Shown here: positions 11,441 through 21,709 of the stretch, one piece after another
Position numbering within the stretch: position 1 is the first letter of the stretch
Layout of the letters: each line of letters starts with the position of its first letter
Origin: Monoplex corrugatus
Lineage: Eukaryota; Mollusca; Gastropoda; Littorinimorpha; Ranellidae
Length of the DNA stretch: 64,000 bases
Direction: 5' to 3'
Assembly (NCBI GenBank): GCA_030674185.1
Contig: JAPXFY010000023.1
Location: 16,050,686 to 16,114,685 of the forward strand
Position numbers and translations under genes: made by a program
Notes under the pieces: model-generated
The model's database searches: none
Told to the model about the DNA's origin: nothing
Seen by the model: the letters and a program-made list of their open reading frames with translations, nothing else

Positions 11441-12111
11441 AAAAGGGGTTAAGCAAGGATGTGTTCTGTCGCCAGATTTGTTTTCATTTTACAGCGAAAT
11501 CATCATGAGAAACTTAGAAGATTGCCCTGGGATAAAGGTTGGAGGAAAAATGATAAACAAATTTTCGTTATGCAGATGACACCATTATAATTGCAGAAAA
11601 TGAAAAAGACCAACATTTTATGGATATAATAGAAACAGAAAGCAGAAATAAAGGGCTGGATCTAAATAGCAAGAAGATTGAACTCGTGGTAGTCTGTAAA
11701 AAAAATATTTAAAAAAAAAAAACGCTCGTGCAAAATAACGGAAAATAGTACCACACTGAGACGAGTTAATAAGTTTGAATATCTGAGAACAGTCATCTCA
11801 CCTGACGGCAGATGCGCATTCAGAAATAGCCAACAGAACCGGCCAAGCTAAAACAGCATTTAAGAAAATGAAAAGCGCCCTTACCCACAAATGCCTATCA
11901 ATTAACATCAGAAAGAGAGTTCTTCGGTGTTATATAGAACCGATATTGTTGTACGGATGTGAAGCGTGAGCAGTCAATATGCAAAGTAAGAACAAGATGG
12001 AGGCAGCTGAAATGTGGTTTCTAAGAAGAACGTTGAGAGTGACCGTGGACAGCAAAGAAAAAAAGAAGACAGTCTTGTAGGAGGCAGACACAAAAAGAAC
12101 ATTAAGGAAGA
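11441..12111 (+). pseudogene. RTE/BovB-like LINE copy 2, first half (split by a later insertion)
   Basis: A 5'-truncated RTE copy starting in the RT core. It reads GVKQGCVLSPDLFSFYSE, then after a frameshift FRYADDTIIIAENEKD with the YADD catalytic motif, then NRTGQAKTAFKKMKSAL and AEMWFLRRTLRV. Several stops and frameshifts are present. It is interrupted after codons for LRKI at 12111 by the minus-strand full-length RTE and resumes at 15493. Confidence 0.82.
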
Positions 12112-15100
12112 TCATCATCATCATCAGGTGCCCTGCCGCATGGCGTTGGCGATCATGGACTTCCATCTGCCTCTATCTCTCGTTGCCCCTAGCATCTCCC
12201 CCACCCTCCCCGTTCCCAGCCATTCTGCAAGTCCGTCCAGCATTTTCTCCCTGGGTCTACCTGGTGCTCTCTTTCCCTTCAGCTTTCCCGCCGTGACCAG
12301 GTGCTCCAAATCCCCCTTCCTCATAAAATGGCTTATAGATGTTGCCATCTTTTCCTAATCTTCCTTATGAGTGATCTACTTGTGTCTGCCTCCATCAAGA
12401 CTGTCTCGTTTGTTTTCTTTGCTGTCCATGGAACCCTCAACATTCTTCTTAGAAACCGCATCTCGGCTGCCTCAATCTTGTTCTGGCTTTGTTTGTTGAC
12501 TGTCCACGCCTCGCATCCGTACAACAGTATTGGTTCTATATAACATTCAAGAACTCTCTTCCTGATTTTAATTGATAGGCATTTGTTGGAAAGAATGCTT
12601 GTCATCTTCTTGAATGCTGTTTTGGCTTGGCCGATTCTGCTGGCTATTTCTGATGTGCATCTGCCATCTGATGAAATGATCGTTCCCAGGTATTTGAATT
12701 TCTCAACCTGTGTCAAGGTTGTGTCCATTTGGTGTATTTTGCATGAGGGATTTCATGTTTTTTACTGATCACCATGACTTCAGTCTTCCTGCTTTTAGTT
12801 CCAGTCCCTTATTTGCTTTCTATTTCTAGTATATTCACAAGGTTTTGTAGGTCTCTTTCACTTTCTGCAATTAGCACGGTGTCATCTGCATATCGAATGT
12901 TGTTTATCATTTTCCCTCCAACCTTTAATCCAGGGTCTTCTTCCATGTTTCTCATGATGTTTTCGCTGTAAAGTGAAAACAGATCTGGTGACAAAACACA
13001 ACCCTGTCTGACTCCTCTTTTGATATTTTGGAAAGAGCTTAATTGTTTTCTATTCTCATTGCAGCTGTTTGTTCCCAGTACAATTTCTGATTATCCGTAG
13101 ATCTTTTCCATCAACGTTGAGTCTCTCCAGTTGGTTGATCAATTCATCATGTCTTACCCGATCGAAAGCCTTGGTGTAGTCAACAATGCATAAACATAAA
13201 TCCTTATTCATCTCATTTGACCTCTCTATGATAGATCTTAGGATGTATATGGCATTAATAGTTCCTTTCCCTTCCACAAATCCACACTGTTCTTCTGCTA
13301 TTTCTCTTTTGATTCTATTCCTTGTCCTCATCATGACTATTCTTAACAGGATTTCTGTTACATGGCTCATCAGACTGATTGTGCGATGGAGTTTGCATTC
13401 TATAGCCCCTGTCTTCTTTGGAAGTGCAATGAAAATTGATTTTGACATATCTTTGGGGATTTTTCCAGTGTCGTAAATTTCATTTAGGAGGACTGTTATT
13501 TTTTGTATGCCAAATTCCTCCAGGGCTTCAATTATCTCTGTAGTAATGTTGTCTGGTCCTGGGGCTTTTCCCGGTTTCATCTTTTTCAGTGCCGCTCTAA
13601 CTTCATCTTTCATTATGGGTGGTCCTTCAAAGTTCTTTTTTATAATGTGTTCTTCGTTTCTGTCATCCTCAAAAAGGTCTTTAATGTACTCTCCCCATCT
13701 GTCTAATTTTTGTCTTTTTCCATGATAAGCGTGCCATCTTTCGATTTCAAGCAAGCAGTTGATGTGCATGTATTTTTTCTGTGGACAATTTCTTCAATTC
13801 GTCTGTACATACCATGAGGATCCGTTTTGTGTTGAGTCTTCCATTTCTTTGCACTTTGATTTTAGCCAAGCTTCCTTAGCTTCATTGCACCTATTCCTGA
13901 TGTCCTTGTTTATCTTCCTGTAGATCTCCTCATTTCTCTTTGCCTTCCTCCTTTCCTCCATCAAGCCCAAAATTTCATTAGTCATCCAGTTCTTTTTTGC
14001 TTTTCTATCTGCTTTAGGGATTTCTTCACAAGCTTCATTTATCGAATTCCTCAACTTTGTCCATTGTTCCTCACTGTCACCAACGTCTTCCAGAGCATTG
14101 AATTTGTTTTGAACATGCACATTAAATTTTTTACGTACCCCTTCATCTGTCTTTAAGAATCCAAGGTTTAATTTGATGTTGTTTTTGGTCTGTTTCCTTT
14201 TTCTCAATTTCAGTCTAAATCTTCCCATTACAGGATTGTGTTCACTGTTGCAGTCTGCGCCTGATAGTGTTTTTGCTGACAGTAAAGACTTTCTAAATCT
14301 TTTGTTGATCAGGATGTAGTCAATCTGATTTTTGGTATTATCTCCTGGACTCATCCAAGTCCATTTTCTTCTATTAGGCTGCTCAAACCAGGTGTTTCCT
14401 ACTATAAACTCATTCATCTGTGCCTATTCTACAAGTTTCTCACCCCTTTCATTTTGCGTACCAAGGCCATGAGGTCCAACTATATCCTCCACCCTATCCT
14501 GTCCCACTTTAGCATTAAAATCTCCCATTATTACAGTAACTTCTTGTGATTTACATTGGACTTTGGCCATCTCTAATACTTCGTAGAAGTTGTCGATGTC
14601 TTCCTGAGAACTTGCGGAAGTTGGTGCATACACCTGAATGGTGTTAATATCAATTGGTTTGCCTCCGAATTTGACCAGCAAAACTCTGTCGGACACAGCC
14701 CAGTATCCCCTAACTGCTTTTGATTTGTCTTTGTCCATCATGATGCCTACTCCTCTTTCATGTGAGTTACCACCGGAGTATATCATTGTGTGTTCTCCTG
14801 ATGTTATCATGCCTGCCCCCTTCCATCTCACTTCCCTTAGTCCTAAAACACCAATGTTAAGTCTTTCCATCTCTGTCTTGATATTTTCTAATTTACCCTT
14901 TTGTAACAATGTTCTTATATTCCATGTTGCAACTTTGATGTTTTTAAATCTGAGTTTAGGGTTCGCAGTAACTTGCTGACGGTCTGGTGTCACCTGCGCC
15001 GCATGACGGTCCCTTCCGGACGAAGCTGCTCCATATGAGCACCTATTTACGTCGTTGTCTTTGATCTTTTTGTTTCTGTCCATGATATCCTTGGAAAAAT

Positions 15101-15492
15101 TACGATGGTGGTTTCCCGTTGCCTTCCAACGGTTTGTGTACGGTCTCTCCGCTAGCCTTACTCTCTCCCGAGATGTCCACAAGGCAGTGGAGCTATTCAC
15201 CCATAGCTTGGGGGTCTGGTTCGTGGGCACCAGGGCGTATCCACACGCCGGTGGGCCTGCATGCCTCACGTCTGGGAGCCAGACCTCCTCCGAGTCCTAC
15301 GAGATTCAGCCTGAGTCCGTGAGGTGCTCAGTTACCGCCTGTCACCACGAGGAGGCACAGCGTAGGGCTTGCTGATGGAGAGGCTATGTACTGACAGGAA
15401 GAGACTTACGCCCTCTGCTCTTCTTTTCGCACAGCAGTGCTAGTCAGCGGTGCAGGCTGAAGCCGACACACTAGACGCATCACATCTGCCAA
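12112..15492 (-). mobile_element. Full-length RTE/BovB-like LINE with 9-bp target duplication
   Basis: This 3381-bp element is flanked by a perfect TAAGGAAGA duplication at 12103-12111 and 15493-15501. Its 3' end (left side) carries a short (GAT)n tail, seen on the plus strand as ATCATCATCATCAG. The length and the single endonuclease-RT protein without a poly(A) tail fit the RTE clade. It is inserted in the opposite orientation inside the older plus-strand RTE copy 2, whose coding sequence continues across the duplication. Confidence 0.92.
12124..15269 (-). pseudogene. RTE endonuclease-reverse transcriptase ORF, disrupted
   Basis: In order along the minus strand: an APE endonuclease (15269-14424) with KVATWNIRTLLQKGKLENIK, LGLREVRWKGAG, IQVYAPTS and VIMGDFNAKVG. 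An in-frame TAG at 14421-14423 interrupts it. It continues at 14417-13794 with the QIDYILINKRF and SEHNPVMGRF end of the endonuclease plus a charged linker. After a frameshift come RT fingers (13769-13056) with MKPGKAPGPDNITTEI and CIVDYTKAFDRVRHDEL. A further shift near 13070 precedes RT palm GVRQGCVLSPDLFSLYSE and IRYADDTVLIAE (12994-12809). The thumb/C-terminus (12728-12124) has another frameshift near 12340. In BovB/RTE proteins these domains form one roughly 1000-residue polypeptide that nicks DNA and copies RNA at the nick. This copy is dead, with one stop and at least three frameshifts. Confidence 0.9.
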
Positions 15493-15746
15493 TAAGGAAG
15501 AAGATAAGGAAAAGACAAGCAATATTTATTGGACATTTTATGAGCAAGAGAAATTAGAGCACCTGGTCACAACAGGCAAGCTGGAAGGAAAAAGCACCAG
15601 GTAGACTCAGGGAGAAAATACTCGACAGACTTGAACAGTGGATTAAGACAGACTGGGTGGGAGAAGTATTTGCAGCGACAAAGGATGGATTCGTATGGAG
15701 GGCCATGATCGCCAACGCGTGCGGCAGGGAACATGATGAAGATGAC
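15493..15746 (+). pseudogene. RTE/BovB-like LINE copy 2, second half
   Basis: Continuation of the copy broken at 12111. It begins with the second TAAGGAAGA and codes, with frameshifts, KIRKRQAIFIGHFMSK, then GRLREKILDRLEQWI and WRAMIANACGRE. It ends in ATGATGAAGATGA, the family's GAT-type 3' end. Confidence 0.8.
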
Positions 15747-16420
15747 TGTGTTCAAGGACAGTTATTAGGGAATGTCATGGCGACGTACCAACACAGTCGA
15801 AGTCCAGTGAGAACACCACATGGCCTCAGTGGCTGGTTTGATGTAAAAACAGGAGTGTGCCATGGTTGTGTTTTGGTCTCTCTGTTGTTCATTACCGGTA
15901 TTTACATCGACAGAATCACAAAGGACGCAAATCTAAATCTTGAAGACCTGAGAATTAATTTATTATTTGTTGATGACCAAGATCTAATCCATGAAGATGC
16001 AGAAGAGTTACAGGAACACCTCAGTAACGTGAATGCAAACTGTGAAGATTCTAACACGAAAATCATTGTGTCCAAAACAGAGGTTATGAAGGTGAGCAGA
16101 AGCCCAGTCAAGCTGAAATTACGGGTCAACAACATGGAACTGAAACCAGATGAAGACTTCAAAATTTAGGAAGCATCTTTACACAGAATGTCAGCGCGGA
16201 GAGGGAAATTGAAATAAGAATCCAGAAAGCAATTGCAGTGATTTATCAGCTAACCCCTCATCTTTATTCATAAGACGGTATAGTGGTCACCAGACGAAAC
16301 GTGTGTAAAGAAACAATTTACAATACCAGAATTTCGGTCACTGAGATCCCTGGGTCTTGTTCTGGAACTGTCATTCAGTGTTCCTCCTACTTGACAAGCC
16401 TCTGGTTATCTTGCTTTGTC
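15747..16420 (+). pseudogene. LINE D right fragment (RT palm and thumb)
   Basis: An ORF to 16169 contains VKTGVCHGCVLVSLLFITGI and INLLFVDDQDLIHEDAEELQ, an RT palm where the usual (F/Y)ADD has become FVDD. It is followed by KLKLRVNNMELKPDEDFK. After a frameshift comes GSIFTQNVSAEREIEIRIQK, the classic start of the thumb in non-LTR retrotransposons (consensus LGS/T...EI..RI). It is a degraded fragment, probably the other side of the 11118-11440 piece. Confidence 0.65.
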
Positions 16421-17390
16421 TGTCTCACTGAGTCATTCCTTGGCCACGCTCTTCTCCTGTGTAGGCATCTCAGATTTTTCACTCTCTCTCCATCTCTCTC
16501 CCTCCCTCCCTCTCTCTCTCTCTCTCACGCACACACACACACACCCACACACACACAAACAAACACACACACACGTATACACACGCACAGAGAAACACAG
16601 GGAGAGAGAGAGTCTGATCAGCCCCCTTCTATCTAAAAAGATACACCAAGACGGGCTGAATGTCTTCAGAAAATAGTTATGCTCATGTCCATATATTTTT
16701 GAAAAGCCCTATCTATGGCTGGTCTCTTATCTTTTGTTGCTAAATGCTCTTTGCCTAACTCGGCGCTAATCTTTGTTGTGAGGTTAAACGCTCATATCAG
16801 TAGCAATATTTGTAGATCACTTCTAATCGAGCACGACCATTATACAAACATTGTTGTCACTTTCATTGATTTGCACTCAGTTCCTGGCTCTACCCTGGCT
16901 GCCAGTGGTATCTTCCTGGCTCTTGTAGTGCCCAGCATGACTGTTCTTGTTGTCATACCTGCCTTACAAGGACGCCTGGGGAGGATGTGTTTATATGTTT
17001 ATTGTTCTTCTGGGGTCTGTTGCTATGTTTGCCATCATCCCTATAGAGGTAATCCTGTCTGTTCATCCTTCTACTGTTACTGAAAAGACCACTCTTCTCA
17101 TCCTCTTCCAGCACGAGAGAGAGGGAGAGGTTCCCAAGGATTCACAAAGATCCTCCAGCTGTGCAAAGTCCAAAGACGGTGATCTGCAATAACAAGTTTG
17201 AATTTTATTATCACATCAAATATCTGGTGTGTCAGCTAAGTATGAAACCTGAACTAACGGTACATACATACTGGCATCAGAAACACATTCACACAAAAAC
17301 AGCAAGTTTCTAATCACCAACTGAGCTACTATATTTACTATATACATCAAAAAAGTACTCAGTGTCTCAGGATACCAGAAGTGGGCCTGG
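16421..17390. other. Low-complexity and unassigned stretch
   Basis: It holds (TC)n/(CA)n at 16490-16600. An 81-codon open frame at 16947-17192 with a hydrophobic segment (CVYMFIVLLGSVAMFAIIPI) has no recognised family and may be chance or a decayed element. No other signal seen. Confidence 0.35.
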
Positions 17391-18050
17391 GACATTCCGG
17401 GGGGCAAGAAAACCATACCCCACCCCTCCACTGAACGGCCAACTCCTTCGAGAGGGCACGTCTCCATGCCATATGTCAGCGGTGACACTGAGGCTCTCAG
17501 CAGGAAGATCAGGAAGTTGGGAGTCAGTGTCCACGCCAAACCCACCAACACCATCAGAAGCCAGTTAGTCCACCCCAAAGACACAACAGACAAATTGGAC
17601 ACATCAGGGGTGATATACAAGATAGACTGCCAGGACTGTGACCATAGTTATATTGGCGAAACTGAGCGCAACTTGCACAAAAGATTAAAAGAACACAAAC
17701 GTGAGTCCTCTCCAGTGGGAGAACATGTGACCCACACCCAACACCACTTTGAAAAGGACAATGTGCAAGTTCTCGACAAAGAAGCAAGATGGTTCCAGAG
17801 GGGAGTAAAGGAGGCAGTTTACATCGCCGCAAGGGACCCCACCCTCAACAGTGACCAACACAACCTGCCATCGGGATACTCCTCACTCATTCAGTCGCAC
17901 TGTCGTGAGTTCGCTCACGGCGGTGCGCACTGAAGCCAGTTCTCAACCCAGCAGTTGCGCTGAAGAAGTCGGCCGGATCGCCGATGAAAGCTACGCAGTA
18001 AGTAGCTTTTTTGTCACTGAGAGCCAGGTTCAGCCAGGTAGCCATTATAT
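17391..18050 (+). mobile_element. Penelope-like element, 5'-truncated 3' end
   Basis: Contains the GIY-YIG endonuclease coding end (17466-17933) plus about 110 bp of 3' tail. That tail recurs at 709-826. The reverse transcriptase part is missing, so this copy is 5'-truncated as most Penelope-like insertions are. Confidence 0.8.
17466..17936 (+). pseudogene. Penelope-like GIY-YIG endonuclease domain
   Basis: A 155-codon open frame. After PYVSGDTEALSRKIRKLGV and LVHPKDTTDKLD, typical of the RT-to-endonuclease linker of Penelope-like elements, comes the GIY-YIG core GVIYKIDCQDCDHSYIGETE. Next is the helix NLHKRLKEHKRES carrying the conserved Arg, then HHFEKDNVQVLDKEARWFQR with the conserved Glu, and VYIAARDPTLNSDQHNLPSG at the C-terminus. 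In this family the domain nicks DNA to prime reverse transcription. It has an internal CxxC (CQDC) as in Penelope GIY-YIG domains. The frame is intact, but no start or RT remains, so it is scored as a fragment. Confidence 0.85.
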
Positions 18051-18555
18051 ATTTACTATATTAGTATATTTAAACCTGCGCCTACTAATGCGGAATGTTG
18101 ACAACTCGTCTCGTCACTTGGCTGCAACCACCCCCACCCTCCCCATCCTCATCCTCCCCATCCCCTACCTCCCACCCACCCACCCACCCCCCCCAAAAAA
18201 AAAAAAATAAATAAATAAAAACTGACAACAATAAAAACAATAATAAAAATGGACTGAATATAAATCCCCCTTTCCTCCCAGTTTTCTGCCAACATCAGTT
18301 CATTTATCAGGTTATAACTCGTTTATGAGAACTGTCATATATTTATACCAACTTCTGGCACTATGATGTGTATTCTAATATTTAAATCTTTGTTTTCTAT
18401 CAAACTCACGCAGTTTATACAAAAAGCACATGATATCAAACTGGCGCAATTCCTTTGAGATTGCATGGCGACGATCTCCTGCTGTTTGTTTCATAATGCG
18501 CGACAACACACTCACACAGTTCGTCAGTAATGCAAAGTTATAATGAGAAAAAAAA

Positions 18556-18560
18556 AAAAA

Positions 18561-18623
<63 letters not shown>

Positions 18624-18628
18624 GCACG

Positions 18629-18666
<38 letters not shown>

Positions 18667-18690
18667 ACACACACACACACACACACAACC
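18556..18690. repeat. (CA)n microsatellite with (CACG) interruption
   Basis: Long CA run broken by CGCACGCACGCACG near 18620. Preceded by poly(A)/C low-complexity DNA at 18165-18240. Confidence 0.95.
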
Positions 18691-18825
18691 TACAACAGCA
18701 ATAACAACAAAAATGTCCATCTAGCATCCCCAAGGACAATCCTGCCACTCATACAATTCGAAAAACTGTTTTCCTAAATAATTCCAAAACTGCGATAGCC
18801 AGTATTTATTTACATCTATAGTTTT

Positions 18826-19175
18826 CTATGAAGAATGTTGAGAGTTCCATGGACAGCAAAGAAAACAAATGAGACAGTCTTGATGGAGGCAGACACAAGT
18901 AGATCACTCATAAGGAAGATTAGGAAAAGACAGGCAACATTTATAGGCCATTTTATGAGGAAGGGGGATTTGGAGCACCTGGTCACATCGGGAAAACTGG
19001 AGGGAAAGAGAGCACCGGGTAGACCCAGGGAGAAAATGCTGGACGGACTTGCAGAGTGGCTGGGGACGAGGGGTGGGTGGGAGAGATGCTAGGGGCAACG
19101 AGAGATAGAGACAGATGGAAGTCCATGATCGCCAACGCCATGCGGCAGGGCACCTGATGATAATGATGATGATGA
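18826..19175 (+). mobile_element. RTE/BovB-like LINE copy 4, 3' end only
   Basis: 5'-truncated copy. Codons 18835-19092 encode MLRVPWTAKKTNETVLMEAD, FIGHFMRKGDLEHLV and GKRAPGRPREKMLDGLAEWL, nearly the same as copies at 12112-15492 and 23424-24363. It ends GGCACCTGATGATAATGATG with a (GAT)n tail. Confidence 0.88.
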
Positions 19176-19179
19176 TGAT

Positions 19180-19640
19180 GTACGGACAGATAAATTACAC
19201 AACATACACTACAACGACACACGGTAACAGTAATACAATCCACAAATTTACATGGAGCACAACACAATACACCAAACGAAACCATCAAACACCAACACGA
19301 ACTTGGAGATTCCGGAAACCTGTTCTCAATAAAGTTTTATTTTACGAATAGAATTGCACATGTATGGAATAAATTGCCAAACGAAATTAAAAGAGCACAA
19401 AACACAAACTCGTTTAAAAACCAGCTTGACCATTGGAAACATTACATTGAACTTAAATACGAATATGATGAATGAATAATCAACAAAAAAACAAAAAACA
19501 AAAAAAAACTGGGCGTACGACAAACCTTGATTACGAGTGTTAGAAAATAAAAATAAAAATGATGGGACTTGAAATAGCCAAACGGCTAATGTGTTATGTC
19601 CCTATTGCTAAACTAACTAAACTAAACACTGGGGATTGAA
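19180..19640 (+). mobile_element. LINE C 3' fragment
   Basis: One reading frame (about 19325-19473) gives FYFTNRIAHVWNKLPNEIKR and then TNSFKNQLDHWKHY before a stop, the C-terminal signature of a non-LTR retrotransposon protein (FTNRV..VWN.LP...SFK..L). The 3' UTR ends in CTAAACTAACTAAACTAAAC, an imperfect (CTAAA)n tail. The 5' part is frameshifted. Confidence 0.65.
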
Positions 19641-19664
19641 CCACCAGGCCCCAAAAAGCGGGCC

Positions 19665-19697
19665 TCAGTAGCTCAGTTGGTTGAGCGTCGGATTAAT
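19665..19697 (+). mobile_element. tRNA-derived SINE, head (split copy)
   Basis: GGGCCTCAGTAGCTCAGTTGGTTGAGCGTC reads as a tRNA-type 5' half with pol III A box (TAGCTCAGTTGGTTGAGCG). The matching B-box half is displaced to about 20993 because LINE A is inserted between them. Confidence 0.75.
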
Positions 19698-20992
19698 CAT
19701 AATAAATCATTTTTATATAGTGTTATTCTCCTGCACATAGGTAAAGACTCATTGCGCTTTACATTAATTAATTAGTTCATTTTTCCCAATCAGCCCTATG
19801 CCTAGTGGTCAATTATACTGACTTTCACTCCTAGTCCCTCCCCCCCCCCCCCCCAACACATACACTAGCACATTTGTTGCAAGCAAGTACTAATATATAC
19901 ATTATTGAATCAGAAAGATAAAAAATCATGTTTCATTACTGGTAGTATTTATCAATAAGATGAGTTTTGAGGCCCGCCTTGAAAGAGGAGAGAGATGATG
20001 AACAGCGGAGAGAAAAAGGCAGATCCTTCTTCTTCTTCTGTTGTGTGGCCACAATCAACACGCTGATTATTTTGCCACAGAATAGGGGGTTTCCACGAAG
20101 CAGCTGCCTGACTTTAAAAGAAATTTTAAAAAAAAAAATAAATAAAATTTGCTCTTCACATTTATACACTCCCTGCCCACTGACTGGATCAGAGGGGACG
20201 AGAAGTGACGGGCAGGCATCCTAGTGATGGCCCCCGGCACCCCACGCCGCAGCGGCCTTCCTACCAGCATACCCCCTACCCACTACCTACCTGACCAAGC
20301 ACTCTCACATTCATACAGGGCAGTTTGTGTTTGTGTTTGTTTGGGCTTACTCCTGAAGTTTCGCAGTAACGAGACTGTCAAGAGTGTCAGCATTGAGGTG
20401 GGAGGTGACTCTGTTTTTGAAACTGTCGGGGGAGTCTGCCTCTACAATGTGTGCTGGGAGTTCATCCCACTCACGGATGGCTCGGGGAAGAATGAGAAGA
20501 GTCTGTATTGCTGTTTATGGTCTGCAAGGCGTTTAAACTGCTGGCCATGTAATCTTCTGTCTCTTACTATGGCTTTTTCCAGGACACTTTTATTGACCTG
20601 CACCAGGTTATTGTGGATTTTGTACAACATGATGACCCTTGACGCTTGGCGTCGCTTCTGAAGAGACGGCCACTTGAGTTTTTCAAGCATTTCTGTTACA
20701 CTCGCACGCCGATGGTAACGGTTCAGGACGAATCTAGCTGCCCTTCGTTCCAGACAAGTGGGGCCTGGCAACGGAAGGCTCGGTGTCCTATGGTTTTGTA
20801 TTTTGATTTTGATTTTGTCAGAAGCTTCTGGTTGCTTGACCTGAGACTGCGTTCAGGCCTGTATGTTTTAAGCACAGAAGAGAGGCAGATAGGCAAGGTA
20901 CCATCAAAATGCCGATAAGCCAGAGTAGCTGGTTTATATTCTACTCTTGCTTCCACAGGGAGCCAGTGGAGCTGCTTCAATAGAATTTGCAT
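19698..20992 (-). mobile_element. LINE A 3' fragment, inserted in the SINE and itself split
   Basis: Minus strand. Codons 20992-20748 give LLKQLHWLPVEARVEYK, PICLSSVLKTYRPERSLRSS and GHRAFRCQAPLVWN. The protein resumes at about 20027 with LPFSLRCSSSLSSFKAGLK and THLIDKYYQ, so the two segments are one C-terminal domain interrupted by LINE B (20028-20746). The 3' UTR ends at 19698 with, on the minus strand, CACTATATAAAAATGATTTA, a common LINE 3' end. A poly(C) run lies at 19842-19856. Confidence 0.8.
20028..20746 (-). mobile_element. CR1-like LINE fragment (family B) inserted in LINE A
   Basis: Minus strand, 5'-truncated. It encodes RRAARFVLNRYHRRASVTEM and LKWPSLQKRRQASRVIMLYK, typical of the CR1-like LINE thumb/C-terminus. 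A one-base frameshift near 20500 then moves to the frame reading PRAIREWDELPAHIVEADS and SFKNRVTSHLNADTLDSLV. The 3' UTR ends with AATCAGCGTGTTGATTGTGG and a (GAA)n tail at 20028-20040, as in the copy at 5972-6590. Confidence 0.82.
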
Positions 20993-21195
20993 CCTAATGG
21001 TTGTGGGTTCGAATCCCGGGGTGCGCTATGTTAAAACTGGCCATCTCACTGTCCCATCTTAACATCATCATCGTTCTGGTGGTGTTAGTATAGGATTAGA
21101 AAAGTCTCCCCACTTCCCTGGGATGGTTATCCTCGTCGGTCATATCACCTGAGGTGGGTGTCGACGTAAAAACTGACCAAATCAATCAATCGCCA
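20993..21195 (+). mobile_element. tRNA-derived SINE, B-box half and body (split copy)
   Basis: GGTTGTGGGTTCGAATCCCG is a pol III B box (GGTTCGAATCC) completing the tRNA head at 19665-19697. The tRNA-unrelated body continues to an (AATC)n tail at about 21180-21192. Confidence 0.75.
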
Positions 21196-21517
21196 GACCC
21201 CAAACGTGACGCACTGTCTCCATCCTCAAAGAATAGGGGAGAGGGGAAGTGACGTCATGAAGAGGACACATAACATGGAAACCATACCCAAGCGCGATCA
21301 GTTTTGTGCTTCTGTATCGAAGGCTCGTCACCATTGGTTAGGAACGAAGAAATATAAAACACGGTCCGCGTCCTTCTAGACCATCAAGCATCAAGCCAAT
21401 TATAAGAACTAACCTTTTATGCAAAACCAGATTAATAAACAACAACGAACAAACAAACAAACGAAAAAGAAAAGCTACAACGGCCATTCGCCTGTGACGA
21501 CAGCCTGCGTTTCTTAA

Positions 21518-21702
21518 CCCTTTGACTCCCGCATCCTATCCACCAAATGCAAAAACTTAACCCTTTGATTCCCTCACCTTATCCACCAGCTTCCTGCAGG
21601 AACCTGATGGATAGGGTAAGGGAGTCAAAGGGTTAAGTTTTTGCTTTGCTAGCATGGTTGACAATGCAGGATGCTGGTGGACAGGGTGGGGGAGTCAAAG
21701 GG
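21518..21702. mobile_element. piggyBac-like MITE with a second MITE nested inside
   Basis: Outer ends CCCTTTGACTCCCGCATCCT and GGTGGGGGAGTCAAAGGG are inverted repeats flanked by TTAA on both sides (21514-21517, 21703-21706). A complete smaller palindrome (21561-21632, also TTAA-flanked) with the same ends sits inside. No coding capacity. TTAA target duplication and CCC ends are the piggyBac hallmark. Confidence 0.8.
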
Positions 21703-21709
21703 TTAATCC

